From Microbacterium sp. (lineage in GTDB: Bacteria > Actinomycetota > Actinomycetes > Actinomycetales > Microbacteriaceae): 64,000 bases of DNA. Below the pieces are notes generated by a model. That model made no database searches. It was not told where the DNA came from and saw only the letters and a list, made by a program, of their open reading frames with translations. The position numbers were made by a program, and so were the translations under genes. The stretch covers positions 248,001 through 312,000 of the forward strand of contig NZ_JAPSIY010000004.1 in the NCBI RefSeq assembly GCF_031178445.1, written 5' to 3'. Within the stretch, counting starts at the first letter, position 1; every line of letters begins with the position of its first letter. Shown here in pieces: positions 48,448 to 56,635 of this stretch.

Positions 48448-49302
48448 ATGAGCAAGCACGTCTGGACCGCGCGCCCCGATCGAATCCTGCGGGCGGGGGA
48501 GGGCTTCCGTCTCGACGCGGTCGATGCCGGTGCGACGCCGGGTTTCGCGGGCGACAAGGCCGTCGCGAGAAAGCAGCTGGCGGTCCGCTCGCAGCTGCTC
48601 GGAGATCTGCAGGAGCGGCTGTATGCCGGAAGCCGGACGGGTGAGGCGACGGATGCCGTACTGCTCGTGCTGCAGGCGATGGACACGGCAGGCAAGGGCG
48701 GCATCGTCCGCCATGTCGTCGGCGGCGTCGACCCTCAGGGCATCGAGCTGGCCGCCTTCAAGGCGCCGACGGAAGAGGAGCTGAAGCACGACTTCCTCTG
48801 GCGCATCGAGAATCGGCTCCCCGCGCCGGGGTTCATCGGTGTGTTCGACCGCTCGCACTACGAGGACGTCCTCATCGCCCGCGTGCACGGCCTGGCCGAC
48901 GGCCGCGAGATCGAGCGCCGGTACGACGCGATCGAGGCCTTCGAGCGCCGTCTCACGGAATCGGGCACGCGCATCGTCAAGGTCATGCTGCACATCTCGC
49001 GCGACGAGCAGAAAGAACGGCTGATGGAGCGTCTCGATCGCCCCGACAAGCATTGGAAGTACAGTCCCGGCGACGTCGACGAGCGGCTGCGGTGGGACGA
49101 TTACATGGCTGCCTACCAGGCCGCGCTCGAGCGTACGTCGACACCCGACGCTCCCTGGCACGTCGTTCCTTCCGACCACAAGTGGTACGCGAGGCTCGTC
49201 GTGCAGGAGCTCCTCATCGCCGCGCTCGAGGACATCGACTCGCAGTGGCCGCAGGCCGATTTCGACGTGGCGGCCGAGCGGAAGCGGCTCGTCGCGAGCT
49301 GA
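48448..49302 (+). CDS. polyphosphate kinase 2 family protein
   Basis: A 284-residue PPK2: Walker A QAMDTAGKGG (76-85), a Walker B-type FDRSHYEDVL, and lid region RPDKHWKYSPGDVDERLRWD. It transfers phosphate between polyphosphate and nucleotides; the class (ADP or AMP user) cannot be told here. ATG at 48448, with CATGAT 6 nt upstream. Confidence 0.92.
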   Translation: MSKHVWTARPDRILRAGEGFRLDAVDAGATPGFAGDKAVARKQLAVRSQLLGDLQERLYAGSRTGEATDAVLLVLQAMDTAGKGGIVRHVVGGVDPQGIELAAFKAPTEEELKHDFLWRIENRLPAPGFIGVFDRSHYEDVLIARVHGLADGREIERRYDAIEAFERRLTESGTRIVKVMLHISRDEQKERLMERLDRPDKHWKYSPGDVDERLRWDDYMAAYQAALERTSTPDAPWHVVPSDHKWYARLVVQELLIAALEDIDSQWPQADFDVAAERKRLVAS

Positions 49303-49323
49303 GCCGGGACGAGGTTCAGCGCG

Positions 49324-50037
49324 TCAGGCCCCGGGCTTGCGCCCCCGGTGCAGCGCGACGATGCCGAAGCTGAGGTTGCGGTAAGCGACCTCCGTCCAAC
49401 CGGCCTCGCGGATCCACCCGGCGAGCGTGCGCTGATCGGGCCAATCGCGGATCGACTCGTTCAGATAGTCGTACGCGTCGCCATTCGTGCCGGCGAGACG
49501 CGCGACCCGAGGCAGCACCTGCGCGTTGTAGAACCGGTACAGCCCTCGGAACAGCCGGCCAGGCGGAGTGGAGAACTCGTTGATCACGAGACGTCCGCCG
49601 GGCTTCGTCACACGGAACAGCTCGCGCAGCGCCTTCTTCGGATCCTGCACATTGCGCAGTCCGTACGACATGGTCACCGCGTCGAACTCGCCGTCGCCGA
49701 ACGGCAGCGCCGTGGCGTCGGCCTCGACGAAGGTCAGATTGGCCAGATGTCCGTGCCTGCGCCGGCCCTCAGCCAGCATCCCGGGCGAGAAGTCGGCGGC
49801 GACCACGTCGGCGCCGCTCGCCGCGAGTGACGCCGATGACGAGGCCGTGCCCGCCGCGAGATCGAGGATGCGCTCGCCGCGCTTCGGCGCCACCGCACGC
49901 GTCGTCGCGGCGCGCCAGAGAGCGTCGTTGCCGAACGTCATCAGCGTGTTCGTGCGGTCGTAGCCGCCGGCGACCTGATCGAACATGCCGCTGACGCGAG
50001 ACGGGTCTTTGCCGAGGTCGGCGCGGTTCGGCTCCAT
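49324..50037 (-). CDS. menG: demethylmenaquinone methyltransferase
   Basis: A 237-residue SAM-dependent UbiE/MenG methyltransferase: FDQVAGGYDRTNTL start, ILDLAAGTASS as SAM motif I, MSYGLRNVQDPKKALRE, and VINEFSTP. It methylates demethylmenaquinone, the last step in menaquinone synthesis. Leaderless: TAGGAT 6 nt before ATG. Confidence 0.93.
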   Translation of the reverse strand: MEPNRADLGKDPSRVSGMFDQVAGGYDRTNTLMTFGNDALWRAATTRAVAPKRGERILDLAAGTASSSASLAASGADVVAADFSPGMLAEGRRRHGHLANLTFVEADATALPFGDGEFDAVTMSYGLRNVQDPKKALRELFRVTKPGGRLVINEFSTPPGRLFRGLYRFYNAQVLPRVARLAGTNGDAYDYLNESIRDWPDQRTLAGWIREAGWTEVAYRNLSFGIVALHRGRKPGA

Positions 50038-50043
50038 GCCTCG

Positions 50044-50049
50044 ATCCTA
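50044..50049 (-). promoter_or_regulatory. leaderless -10 (menG)
   Basis: TAGGAT, 6 nt before ATG 50037. Confidence 0.65.
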
Positions 50050-50101
50050 GTTCCAGCGGCGCGCGCACTCAGGGCGCCGTCGGGCCTACGGCGACCGGTC
50101 G

Positions 50102-50107
50102 TAGACT
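50102..50107 (+). promoter_or_regulatory. leaderless -10 (DUF402 gene)
   Basis: TAGACT, 7 nt before GTG 50115. Confidence 0.6.
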
Positions 50108-50114
50108 CGGCGGG

Positions 50115-50714
50115 GTGAATGCGAATCGTCCCGAGCCGGGCACACCGATGATGGTCCAGTGGAGCAAGTGGGACGGATCGCCGCACTGGGCCAATGAGGA
50201 GGTCTACCTCGGCCAGGACGAATGGGGTGACTGGCTCGGGCAGCCCGTCGGCTGGCGCAACACCCGCCCCGGCCGCGATTTCGCGGCGGGCAATCCGAAC
50301 GTCACCCTGATCCCGCACCCGGATGCTGAGCTCGGCGCGGCCGATTTCGCCCTCACAGTGAACCGTCGCCACCCCAAGGGCATGCGCATCTACATCGACC
50401 TCGCCTGGGAGCTGCGCTGGATCGGCGAGACCGGCAGCTCCCGGACGGATCTCGATCTTCCCGTCTACGCCACGGGCATCGACATGGACCTCGATGTGGT
50501 ACGCGTCGTCGGTGAGCGCGGCACGTGGATCGACGACCGCGACGAGTGGGAGGAGCACCTCGTGCAATACGGTTATCCGGCCCACGTCATCACCCACCTC
50601 GAAGCGCTCGCCCTCGATCTCGAGCAGCGGGTCCTCGGGAAGCTTCCTCCTTTCGACGACGCCACCGCCGACGTCTGGCTCGACCGGCTGGAGTCCCTCG
50701 GACTGGACCGTTGA
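50115..50714 (+). CDS. DUF402 protein
   Basis: A 199-residue protein with the DUF402 domain (about 40-190): REFWVYIDLA-like segment KGMRIYIDLAWELRWIG and acidic metal-binding residues (DLDLPVYATGIDMDLDVVRV). Members include nucleoside-diphosphatase-like and FomD-like phosphohydrolases. Start GTG 50115, TAGACT 7 nt upstream. Confidence 0.8.
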   Translation: MNANRPEPGTPMMVQWSKWDGSPHWANEEVYLGQDEWGDWLGQPVGWRNTRPGRDFAAGNPNVTLIPHPDAELGAADFALTVNRRHPKGMRIYIDLAWELRWIGETGSSRTDLDLPVYATGIDMDLDVVRVVGERGTWIDDRDEWEEHLVQYGYPAHVITHLEALALDLEQRVLGKLPPFDDATADVWLDRLESLGLDR

Positions 50715-50729
50715 CGTCGGTTCCGTGAT

Positions 50730-50755
50730 TCTCGATCCCGGCGCGGATCGAGAAC
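50730..50755. promoter_or_regulatory. perfect inverted repeat upstream of menF
   Basis: TTCTCGATCC and GGATCGAGAA, 10-bp arms, 6-nt loop CGGCGC. It may be the DUF402 terminator or an operator for menF; there is no T tract. Confidence 0.6.
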
Positions 50756-50773
50756 GCATCCGCAACCCGCGGG

Positions 50774-50783
50774 GGACATGTCC
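50774..50783. promoter_or_regulatory. palindrome upstream of menF
   Basis: GGACATGTCC, a perfect 10-bp palindrome, flanked at both sides by CCGCGG and followed by TTTTG. With the dyad at 50730 it makes the 171-bp gap unusually structured. Confidence 0.45.
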
Positions 50784-50873
50784 TTTTGATCCGCGGCACG
50801 TGTCGGTGCACGGCAGGGCGTCCACCGCGCGCGTCCGCCCGCGGCGGGGGCGCTCGTGCTCAGCGGTGAACAG

Positions 50874-50879
50874 TAGGCT
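50874..50879 (+). promoter_or_regulatory. leaderless -10 (menF)
   Basis: TAGGCT, 6 nt before GTG 50886. Confidence 0.65.
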
Positions 50880-50885
50880 GGACGG

Positions 50886-52151
50886 GTGAGCAGCATCCGC
50901 CTGGTCGCGCAGACCCGCGAGATCCCACCCGTCGACGATCTGCTGGCCCACACCTCCGCTTCTCGTCCGCTGGCGTGGCTGCGCCGCGGCGAAGGGATCG
51001 TGGCCGCCGGCGACGGGGCTCCGGCGATCATCCGCATACCAGCCGGAGAAGGACGCCCGCGCAGCGCGGCCGTCGCGGAGGCCTGGGCCGCCCTCGCCGG
51101 CGACGCCGATGTCGACGATGCGGTGCGGCTGCCCGGCACGGGGCTCGTCGGCTTCGGCGCGCTCACGTTCGATGAGCGGTCGGGTGCCGACAGCGTCCTG
51201 ATCGTGCCGTCGACCGTGATCGGTCGGCGCGGAGGGCGCAGCTGGATGACCCGCATCCGGGTCGACGACGGCGACTTCGCCGACGTTCGCGAACCGGTGC
51301 CGTACGGCCCGCACTGGGCGGGTCGGGTCGGTCCAGGCGCACAGACTCCGCAGGGATATCAGGACTCCGTGCGCCGCGCCCTCGAGGAGATCGCGGCGGG
51401 CGCCATCGGCAAGGTCGTGCTGGCGCGCGATCTCACAGGCACGGTCCCGGCGGATGCCGACCTGCGCCGCCTCGTGCGCGCGCTGTCGACCGACTACCCC
51501 GACACGTGGACCTTCTCCGTCGACGGGCTGATCGGCGCGAGCCCAGAGACCCTCGTGACGGTGCACGAGCGCACCGTCACAGCCAGGGTGCTCGCAGGAA
51601 CCGCAGGGCGCGGAGCGGATGCCGGCGCCGATTCCACTGCGGCGGCGGCGCTCGCCGCCAGCGCCAAGGACCTCGACGAGCACGCCTACGCCGTTCGCAG
51701 CGTGCTCGAGTCTCTGGCGCCGCACACCGTCGGGCTCTCCGCCGACCCGTCGCCGTACATCCTGGAGCTGCCGAACCTCTTCCACCTCGCAACCGACGTC
51801 GCGGGCGAGCTCAGCGACGGCGCCTCGGCGCTCGATCTGGTCGGCGCTCTGCATCCCACGGCCGCCGTTGCAGGCACCCCGACGCCGCTGGCGCTCGAGG
51901 CGATCCGGCGTCTCGAGCCCTTCGACCGCGGACGTTACGCGGGCCCCGTGGGCTGGGTGGATGCCGCCGGGAACGGGGACTGGGCGATCGCCCTGCGCTG
52001 CGCGCAGTTCGCGGATGCCGTCGAGGGCGCGTCGGGCGCACGCCGGGTGACCGCGTTCGCGGGCGCTGGCATCGTCGCGGGCAGCGACCCAGAGTCGGAG
52101 CTGCTCGAGACCCGCGTGAAGTTCCGGCCGCTGGTCGACGCTCTGGCCTGA
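50886..52151 (+). CDS. menF: isochorismate synthase
   Basis: A 421-residue chorismate-binding enzyme converting chorismate to isochorismate, the first step of menaquinone synthesis. Catalytic-region motifs: KVVLARDLTG, GASPETLVT, AGTAGRGAD, HPTAAVAGTP and GRYAGPVGWVD. Leaderless: TAGGCT 6 nt before GTG. Polyprenyl synthase follows after 77 nt. Confidence 0.92.
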   Translation: MSSIRLVAQTREIPPVDDLLAHTSASRPLAWLRRGEGIVAAGDGAPAIIRIPAGEGRPRSAAVAEAWAALAGDADVDDAVRLPGTGLVGFGALTFDERSGADSVLIVPSTVIGRRGGRSWMTRIRVDDGDFADVREPVPYGPHWAGRVGPGAQTPQGYQDSVRRALEEIAAGAIGKVVLARDLTGTVPADADLRRLVRALSTDYPDTWTFSVDGLIGASPETLVTVHERTVTARVLAGTAGRGADAGADSTAAAALAASAKDLDEHAYAVRSVLESLAPHTVGLSADPSPYILELPNLFHLATDVAGELSDGASALDLVGALHPTAAVAGTPTPLALEAIRRLEPFDRGRYAGPVGWVDAAGNGDWAIALRCAQFADAVEGASGARRVTAFAGAGIVAGSDPESELLETRVKFRPLVDALA

Positions 52152-52215
52152 ACGTCGACATCCGCGTGGCCCCGCCGGCGCATCCGCAGCGGACTTCAGC
52201 GGTTCCGCACGCGGG

Positions 52216-52221
52216 TAGGCT
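52216..52221 (+). promoter_or_regulatory. leaderless -10 (polyprenyl synthase gene)
   Basis: TAGGCT, 7 nt before GTG 52229; decides that start. Confidence 0.65.
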
Positions 52222-52228
52222 GGAGGGC

Positions 52229-53290
52229 GTGACTTCGAGCCCCGCCACCCCGGGCACGCGACTTGCGAGCCGACTCGGCTTCAGCGACCGCGTCTTCGTC
52301 GGTCCCGCAGCGCGACGTGTGGCGAAGCAGATCGAAGACGGGCTCGAACTCGTAGAGTCCGGCCTGGCAGATGACCTGAAGGTCGCCGATTCGGTCGCCG
52401 ACGCCGCGAGCCGCTACCTGTACGAGGCCGGCGGCAAGCGCATCCGTCCCGTGCTCACGCTGCTCACCGCACAGCTCGGTGAAGGCAACATCCCGGCCGT
52501 GATCGATGTGGCCAAGGCACTGGAGCTCACCCATCTCGGCTCGCTCTATCACGATGACGTCATGGACGGCGCCGACAAGCGCCGGGGTGTGCCGGCCGCG
52601 CACGCCGTCTGGGGCAACAGCGTCGCGATCCTCACGGGCGACATCCTGTTCTCGCGGGCCAGTCAGATCATGTCGCGCTACGGCGACCGCGCCATCCGGC
52701 TGCAGGCGGACACCTTCGAGCGCCTCGTGCTCGGCCAGATGCACGAGACCGTCGGGGCGCAGCCGGGCGATGACCCGATCGAGTTCTACATCCAGGTGCT
52801 GGCAGACAAGACCGGCTCGCTGATCGCAGCCGCGACGCAGGGTGGCGCCATCTTCTCCAATGCCTCGCCCGAGCTCGAAGAGCCGCTGCGTGTGTATGGC
52901 GAGAAGGTGGGTGTCGCCTTCCAGCTGCTCGACGATGTGATCGACCTCTCGGCCGATCCCGGTGAGACGGGCAAGGTGCCGGGCACCGACCTGCGTGCAG
53001 GCGTGCCGACGATGCCGTCGCTGCTGCTGAAGGCAGGCACCGACACCGCCGATGTCGAGCTGGCGCAGCGCATCGACGAGGGCGTCGCCCGGATCGCTGA
53101 AGGCGCGGACGCGGGGATCCTCGACGGACCGTTGGCGGCGCTGCGCGACCACAGCGCGACCGCGCGCACCCTCGAACTCGCACGCACCTGGACCGCCGAC
53201 GCGATCGCGGCATTGGAACCGCTGCCGAAGGGCACAGTCCGCGAGGCGCTCACCCGCTTCGCCGAGTCGCTCGCCGACCGCAGCAGCTGA
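52229..53290 (+). CDS. polyprenyl diphosphate synthase
   Basis: A 353-residue trans-prenyltransferase, with first Asp-rich motif DDVMD at 109-113 (HLGSLYHDDVMD) and the second DDVID near 235. It makes the long polyprenyl chain for menaquinone (chain length not decidable). GTG at 52229 with TAGGCT 7 nt upstream. The FprA-type reductase gene starts 13 nt later. Confidence 0.93.
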   Translation: MTSSPATPGTRLASRLGFSDRVFVGPAARRVAKQIEDGLELVESGLADDLKVADSVADAASRYLYEAGGKRIRPVLTLLTAQLGEGNIPAVIDVAKALELTHLGSLYHDDVMDGADKRRGVPAAHAVWGNSVAILTGDILFSRASQIMSRYGDRAIRLQADTFERLVLGQMHETVGAQPGDDPIEFYIQVLADKTGSLIAAATQGGAIFSNASPELEEPLRVYGEKVGVAFQLLDDVIDLSADPGETGKVPGTDLRAGVPTMPSLLLKAGTDTADVELAQRIDEGVARIAEGADAGILDGPLAALRDHSATARTLELARTWTADAIAALEPLPKGTVREALTRFAESLADRSS

Positions 53291-53303
53291 TGGAAGGAAC
53301 CCC

Positions 53304-54677
53304 ATGACGAAGCTCAGGCTGGCCATCGTCGGGGCGGGACCGGCAGGCATCTACGCCGCCGACATCCTGCTCAAGGCGGAGCGCAAGTTCGACGTGTCGA
53401 TCGACCTGTTCGAGCAGCTCCCCGCACCCTACGGCCTGGTGCGCTACGGCGTCGCTCCCGATCACCCGCGCATCAAGGGCATCATCACCGCTCTGCGTGA
53501 CGTTCTCGACCGCGGCGACATCCGCCTCTTCGGCAACGTGCGCTTCGGTGAGGACATCACCCTCGACGATCTCAAGCGGCACTACCACGCCGTGATCTTC
53601 GCGACCGGTGCCGTCCGCGACGCCGACCTCGCCATCCCCGGCATCGACGCGGCGGGCTCGTACGGCGCGGCCGACTACGTCAGCTGGTTCGACGGGCACC
53701 CCGACGTGCCTCGCGAGTGGCCGCTGGACGCGGCATCCGTCGGTGTCATCGGCAACGGCAACGTGGCGCTCGACGTCTCACGCATGCTGGCCAAACACGC
53801 CGAGGATCTGCTGGTCACCGAGGTGCCGGACAACGTCTACGAGGGGCTTCAGGCAAGCGCGGTCACCGACGTGCACGTGTTCGGTCGTCGGGGTCCTGCC
53901 CAGGTGAAGTTCACCCCTCTCGAGCTCAGGGAGCTCGGCGAGCTGCGCGACGTCGACATGGTCGTGTACGACGAGGACTTTGACTACGACGAGGCGTCGC
54001 GGGATGCCGTCGCGAGCAACAAGCAGGTGATGGTCATCGACCGCATCCTGCAGTCGTGGCGCAAGCGCGACTCCGTGAACAACGCCGGCGGCACCGCATC
54101 CCGGCGCCTGCACCTGCACTTCTGGGCACGGCCCGTCGAGGTACGCACCGACGAGAACGGACGGGTCGCCGCTCTCGTCTACGAGCGCACGAAGTCCGAC
54201 GGTGCCGGCGGCATCATCGGCACCGGAGAATTCCGTGAGGTGCCGATGCAGGCCCTGTACCGGGCGGTCGGGTATTTCGGCTCGCCGCTTCCCGGCGTCC
54301 CGTTCGACAAGAAGCACGGTGTGATCCCCAACCGCGAGGGTCAGGTGCTCGAGGCGAAGTCGAACCAGCGCGTGCCGGGCATCTACGCCACCGGGTGGAT
54401 CAAGCGCGGACCGGTCGGTCTCATCGGCCACACCAAGTCCGATGCGATGGAGACCGTTCGGCACCTCATCAACGACCAGGGGTCGTGGTGGCAGCCCGAG
54501 GACCCGTCGGAGGCATCGATCCCGGTGCTGCTCGAATCGCGCGGCGTCGCGTGGACCGACCTCGAGGGCTGGCACCGCCTCGACGAGCACGAGATGGCTC
54601 TCGGAGTTCCGCAGGAGCGCGTGCGCGTGAAGGTCGTGCCCCGCGACGAGATGGTGCGCATCTCCCGCGGGGAGTGA
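53304..54677 (+). CDS. ferredoxin/flavodoxin-NADP reductase, FprA type
   Basis: A 457-residue FAD enzyme resembling mycobacterial FprA and adrenodoxin reductase: FAD motif GAGPAGIYAA (10-19), GLVRYGVAPDHP, NADP motif GNGNVALDVSR near 150, and GWIKRGPVGLIG. It passes electrons from NADPH to ferredoxin-type carriers. GGAAGGAACCC before the ATG is a good RBS. Likely co-transcribed with the prenyl synthase. Confidence 0.92.
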   Translation: MTKLRLAIVGAGPAGIYAADILLKAERKFDVSIDLFEQLPAPYGLVRYGVAPDHPRIKGIITALRDVLDRGDIRLFGNVRFGEDITLDDLKRHYHAVIFATGAVRDADLAIPGIDAAGSYGAADYVSWFDGHPDVPREWPLDAASVGVIGNGNVALDVSRMLAKHAEDLLVTEVPDNVYEGLQASAVTDVHVFGRRGPAQVKFTPLELRELGELRDVDMVVYDEDFDYDEASRDAVASNKQVMVIDRILQSWRKRDSVNNAGGTASRRLHLHFWARPVEVRTDENGRVAALVYERTKSDGAGGIIGTGEFREVPMQALYRAVGYFGSPLPGVPFDKKHGVIPNREGQVLEAKSNQRVPGIYATGWIKRGPVGLIGHTKSDAMETVRHLINDQGSWWQPEDPSEASIPVLLESRGVAWTDLEGWHRLDEHEMALGVPQERVRVKVVPRDEMVRISRGE

Positions 54678-54699
54678 CTCGGGCCGGGCGCGCCCCGAG
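54678..54699 (+). terminator. putative terminator after the reductase gene
   Basis: CTCGGG ... CCCGAG hairpin directly after the stop codon, 10-nt GC-rich loop. Confidence 0.35.
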
Positions 54700-54739
54700 G
54701 CTCAGGCGGGCACGCGGATGGCCGGATGTCGCCGGCCGA

Positions 54740-54745
54740 TAGGGT
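54740..54745 (+). promoter_or_regulatory. leaderless -10 (hydrolase at 54752)
   Basis: TAGGGT, 6 nt before ATG 54752. Confidence 0.65.
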
Positions 54746-54751
54746 GGCGGC

Positions 54752-55807
54752 ATGGGGGAGTGGGTTCCTGACGTCCTCGGTGACGGCTTCGCGCAGCAGA
54801 CGCTGCCGCTCGGCGAGGATTCCGAGGGCGAACTGTTCGCGACGGTGGTGCGCGCGCTTCCCGATCCCGCTCCGTGGTGGCGATTCGGTGATGACCCGCG
54901 ACCGCTGAACGACGTCGACGTGCTCTATGTGCACGGCTGGTCGGACTATTTCTTCCAGAAGCGGCTGGCGCGGTTCTGGACCAGCCGTGGAGCGCGCTTC
55001 TTCGCGCTCGACCTGCGCAAGTACGGCCGCAGCCTGCGGCCGGGGCAGACGCCGGGGTTCATCACCGACCTCGGCGAGTACGACGTCGACATCGCCGCGG
55101 CGCTCGACGCGCGAGGGGATGCCGAGGGCAGACGCCTGGTGCTGCTCGGCCACTCCACCGGTGGCCTCGTGCTGAGCCTGTGGGCGTCGCGGCATCCGCG
55201 CGAGGTGGACGCGGTGATACTCAACTCCCCGTGGCTGGAGTTCCAGCTGGGAGCCGCACGTGCGGCGATCGCCCCGATGGTGGGGTTGCAGGCGAAGTGG
55301 TGGCCGATGGATGCCGCGCCGCAGGTGGATCTCGGCTTCTACACCCGCGCGCAGGCAGAGGCTGCAGATCCGGACGACCCGATGGACATCAACCTCGAGT
55401 GGCGGCCGGAGCAGTCGATGATCGTGCACGCCGCGTGGCTGCACGCGATCCTCGAGGGCCATCGCGCGGTGTCGAAGGGGCTGGAGATCGACGCCCCCGT
55501 CTGCGTGCTGCTGTCGGCGCGCACGGCTCTGCCGACTCGATGGTCCGACGAGCTCACCCGCACCGACAGCGTGCTGGTCGTCGACGACATCGCGCGCGCT
55601 GCGCTGAAGCTCGGGCCGTCGGTGACGATCGAACGGATCGAGGGAGCCCTGCACGACGTGTTCCTGTCGGCGCGCGACGCCCGCGAGGACGCATACGCCC
55701 GACTGGATCGCTGGGTGACGGGGTGGGCCGCGTCGCAGTCCGAGGGGCGGTCGCGCCGACCCTCACCGGATGCCGTGCGGCAGCCGGTTCGTCAGAGAAC
55801 GCCGTAG
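54752..55807 (+). CDS. alpha/beta hydrolase (serine aminopeptidase S33 type)
   Basis: A 351-residue hydrolase: VLYVHGWSDYFFQ oxyanion loop near 55, nucleophile Ser135 in GHSTGG, C-terminal Asp/His regions. The HGWSDYFF motif is of the monoglyceride-lipase-like actinobacterial type. TAGGGT 6 nt before ATG (leaderless). Its stop overlaps the convergent GntR gene by 16 bp. Confidence 0.88.
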   Translation: MGEWVPDVLGDGFAQQTLPLGEDSEGELFATVVRALPDPAPWWRFGDDPRPLNDVDVLYVHGWSDYFFQKRLARFWTSRGARFFALDLRKYGRSLRPGQTPGFITDLGEYDVDIAAALDARGDAEGRRLVLLGHSTGGLVLSLWASRHPREVDAVILNSPWLEFQLGAARAAIAPMVGLQAKWWPMDAAPQVDLGFYTRAQAEAADPDDPMDINLEWRPEQSMIVHAAWLHAILEGHRAVSKGLEIDAPVCVLLSARTALPTRWSDELTRTDSVLVVDDIARAALKLGPSVTIERIEGALHDVFLSARDAREDAYARLDRWVTGWAASQSEGRSRRPSPDAVRQPVRQRTP

Positions 55808-56424
55808 ACGGCGCGCGCGGCGAGTTCCGCTGCTCTGGCGTCGCCGGTGAGGATCGCCGAACGCAACTCGGCGAGGGCGTCGATGCATGCGGCGTGCTGC
55901 TCGGGGGTCGGCTCCCACAGGCGAAGGCTTCGCAGCGTCGCCATGCTGGCCTCCGTCGCGAGAGCGTTGAGCATGCGGTTCTCCGAGCGTTCGCCGAGAT
56001 AGTCGAACAACTCCCATCGCGCGTGCGACAGGGCCTGGTCGTCCTCGCTGTCCTCGAGCGCCTTATCGATGATGCCGGCGGCGTGCCGGCGCTCTTCCTC
56101 GCTGAGGTGCGCCACGGTCAGGGCGCAGAGGAAGCCCGACTGGAAGGCGGCGTAGACGCGCACGTCGTCGATGAGCTCGGGCGAGGGCTCTGTGACACGG
56201 GTGTAGCGGCTCGGCGACATCTCCACGAGACCGAGTCGCTCCAACCGCTGCAGCGCTTCGCGCACCGGGGTGCGCGAGACGTTGTACTTCGCCGCCAGTT
56301 CGCTGTCTCTCACCCGCTCGCCTGCAGCGAGGCGGCCCTCGACGATCGCCGTGCCGATCTCGCGGAAGAGGTCTTCAGCGAGCAGGCGCTTCGTCGTCCT
56401 GATTCCCGACAGGTCTTCATACAT
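55792..56424 (-). CDS. GntR-family regulator (FCD type)
   Basis: A 210-residue regulator: winged helix (about 10-70; VRDSELAAKYNVSRTPVREALQRLERLGLV) and an all-helical FCD effector domain. ATG at 56424 (GGGAGGG upstream) is preferred to TTG 56442. Targets unknown; 211-bp gap to the kinase gene upstream. Confidence 0.9.
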   Translation of the reverse strand: MYEDLSGIRTTKRLLAEDLFREIGTAIVEGRLAAGERVRDSELAAKYNVSRTPVREALQRLERLGLVEMSPSRYTRVTEPSPELIDDVRVYAAFQSGFLCALTVAHLSEEERRHAAGIIDKALEDSEDDQALSHARWELFDYLGERSENRMLNALATEASMATLRSLRLWEPTPEQHAACIDALAELRSAILTGDARAAELAARAVYGVL

Positions 56425-56635
56425 GCAGAACACCCTCCCCAACGGCGTTCCGGCCTCCCCCGAGACCGACCCGACCCCACACGGGGCCTTCTCGACAGTC
56501 TAGCCACGCCGGCGACGACCATGCGCTGATGCATCTCGCGGAGGCGGTGTCAAGGCCGCTCAAGCCTGATCGAGCGCGTCCTAAAGTGGATGACTGTCGC
56601 CCGATTCCCGAGCATGGTCGGCAGGGAGGACATCT

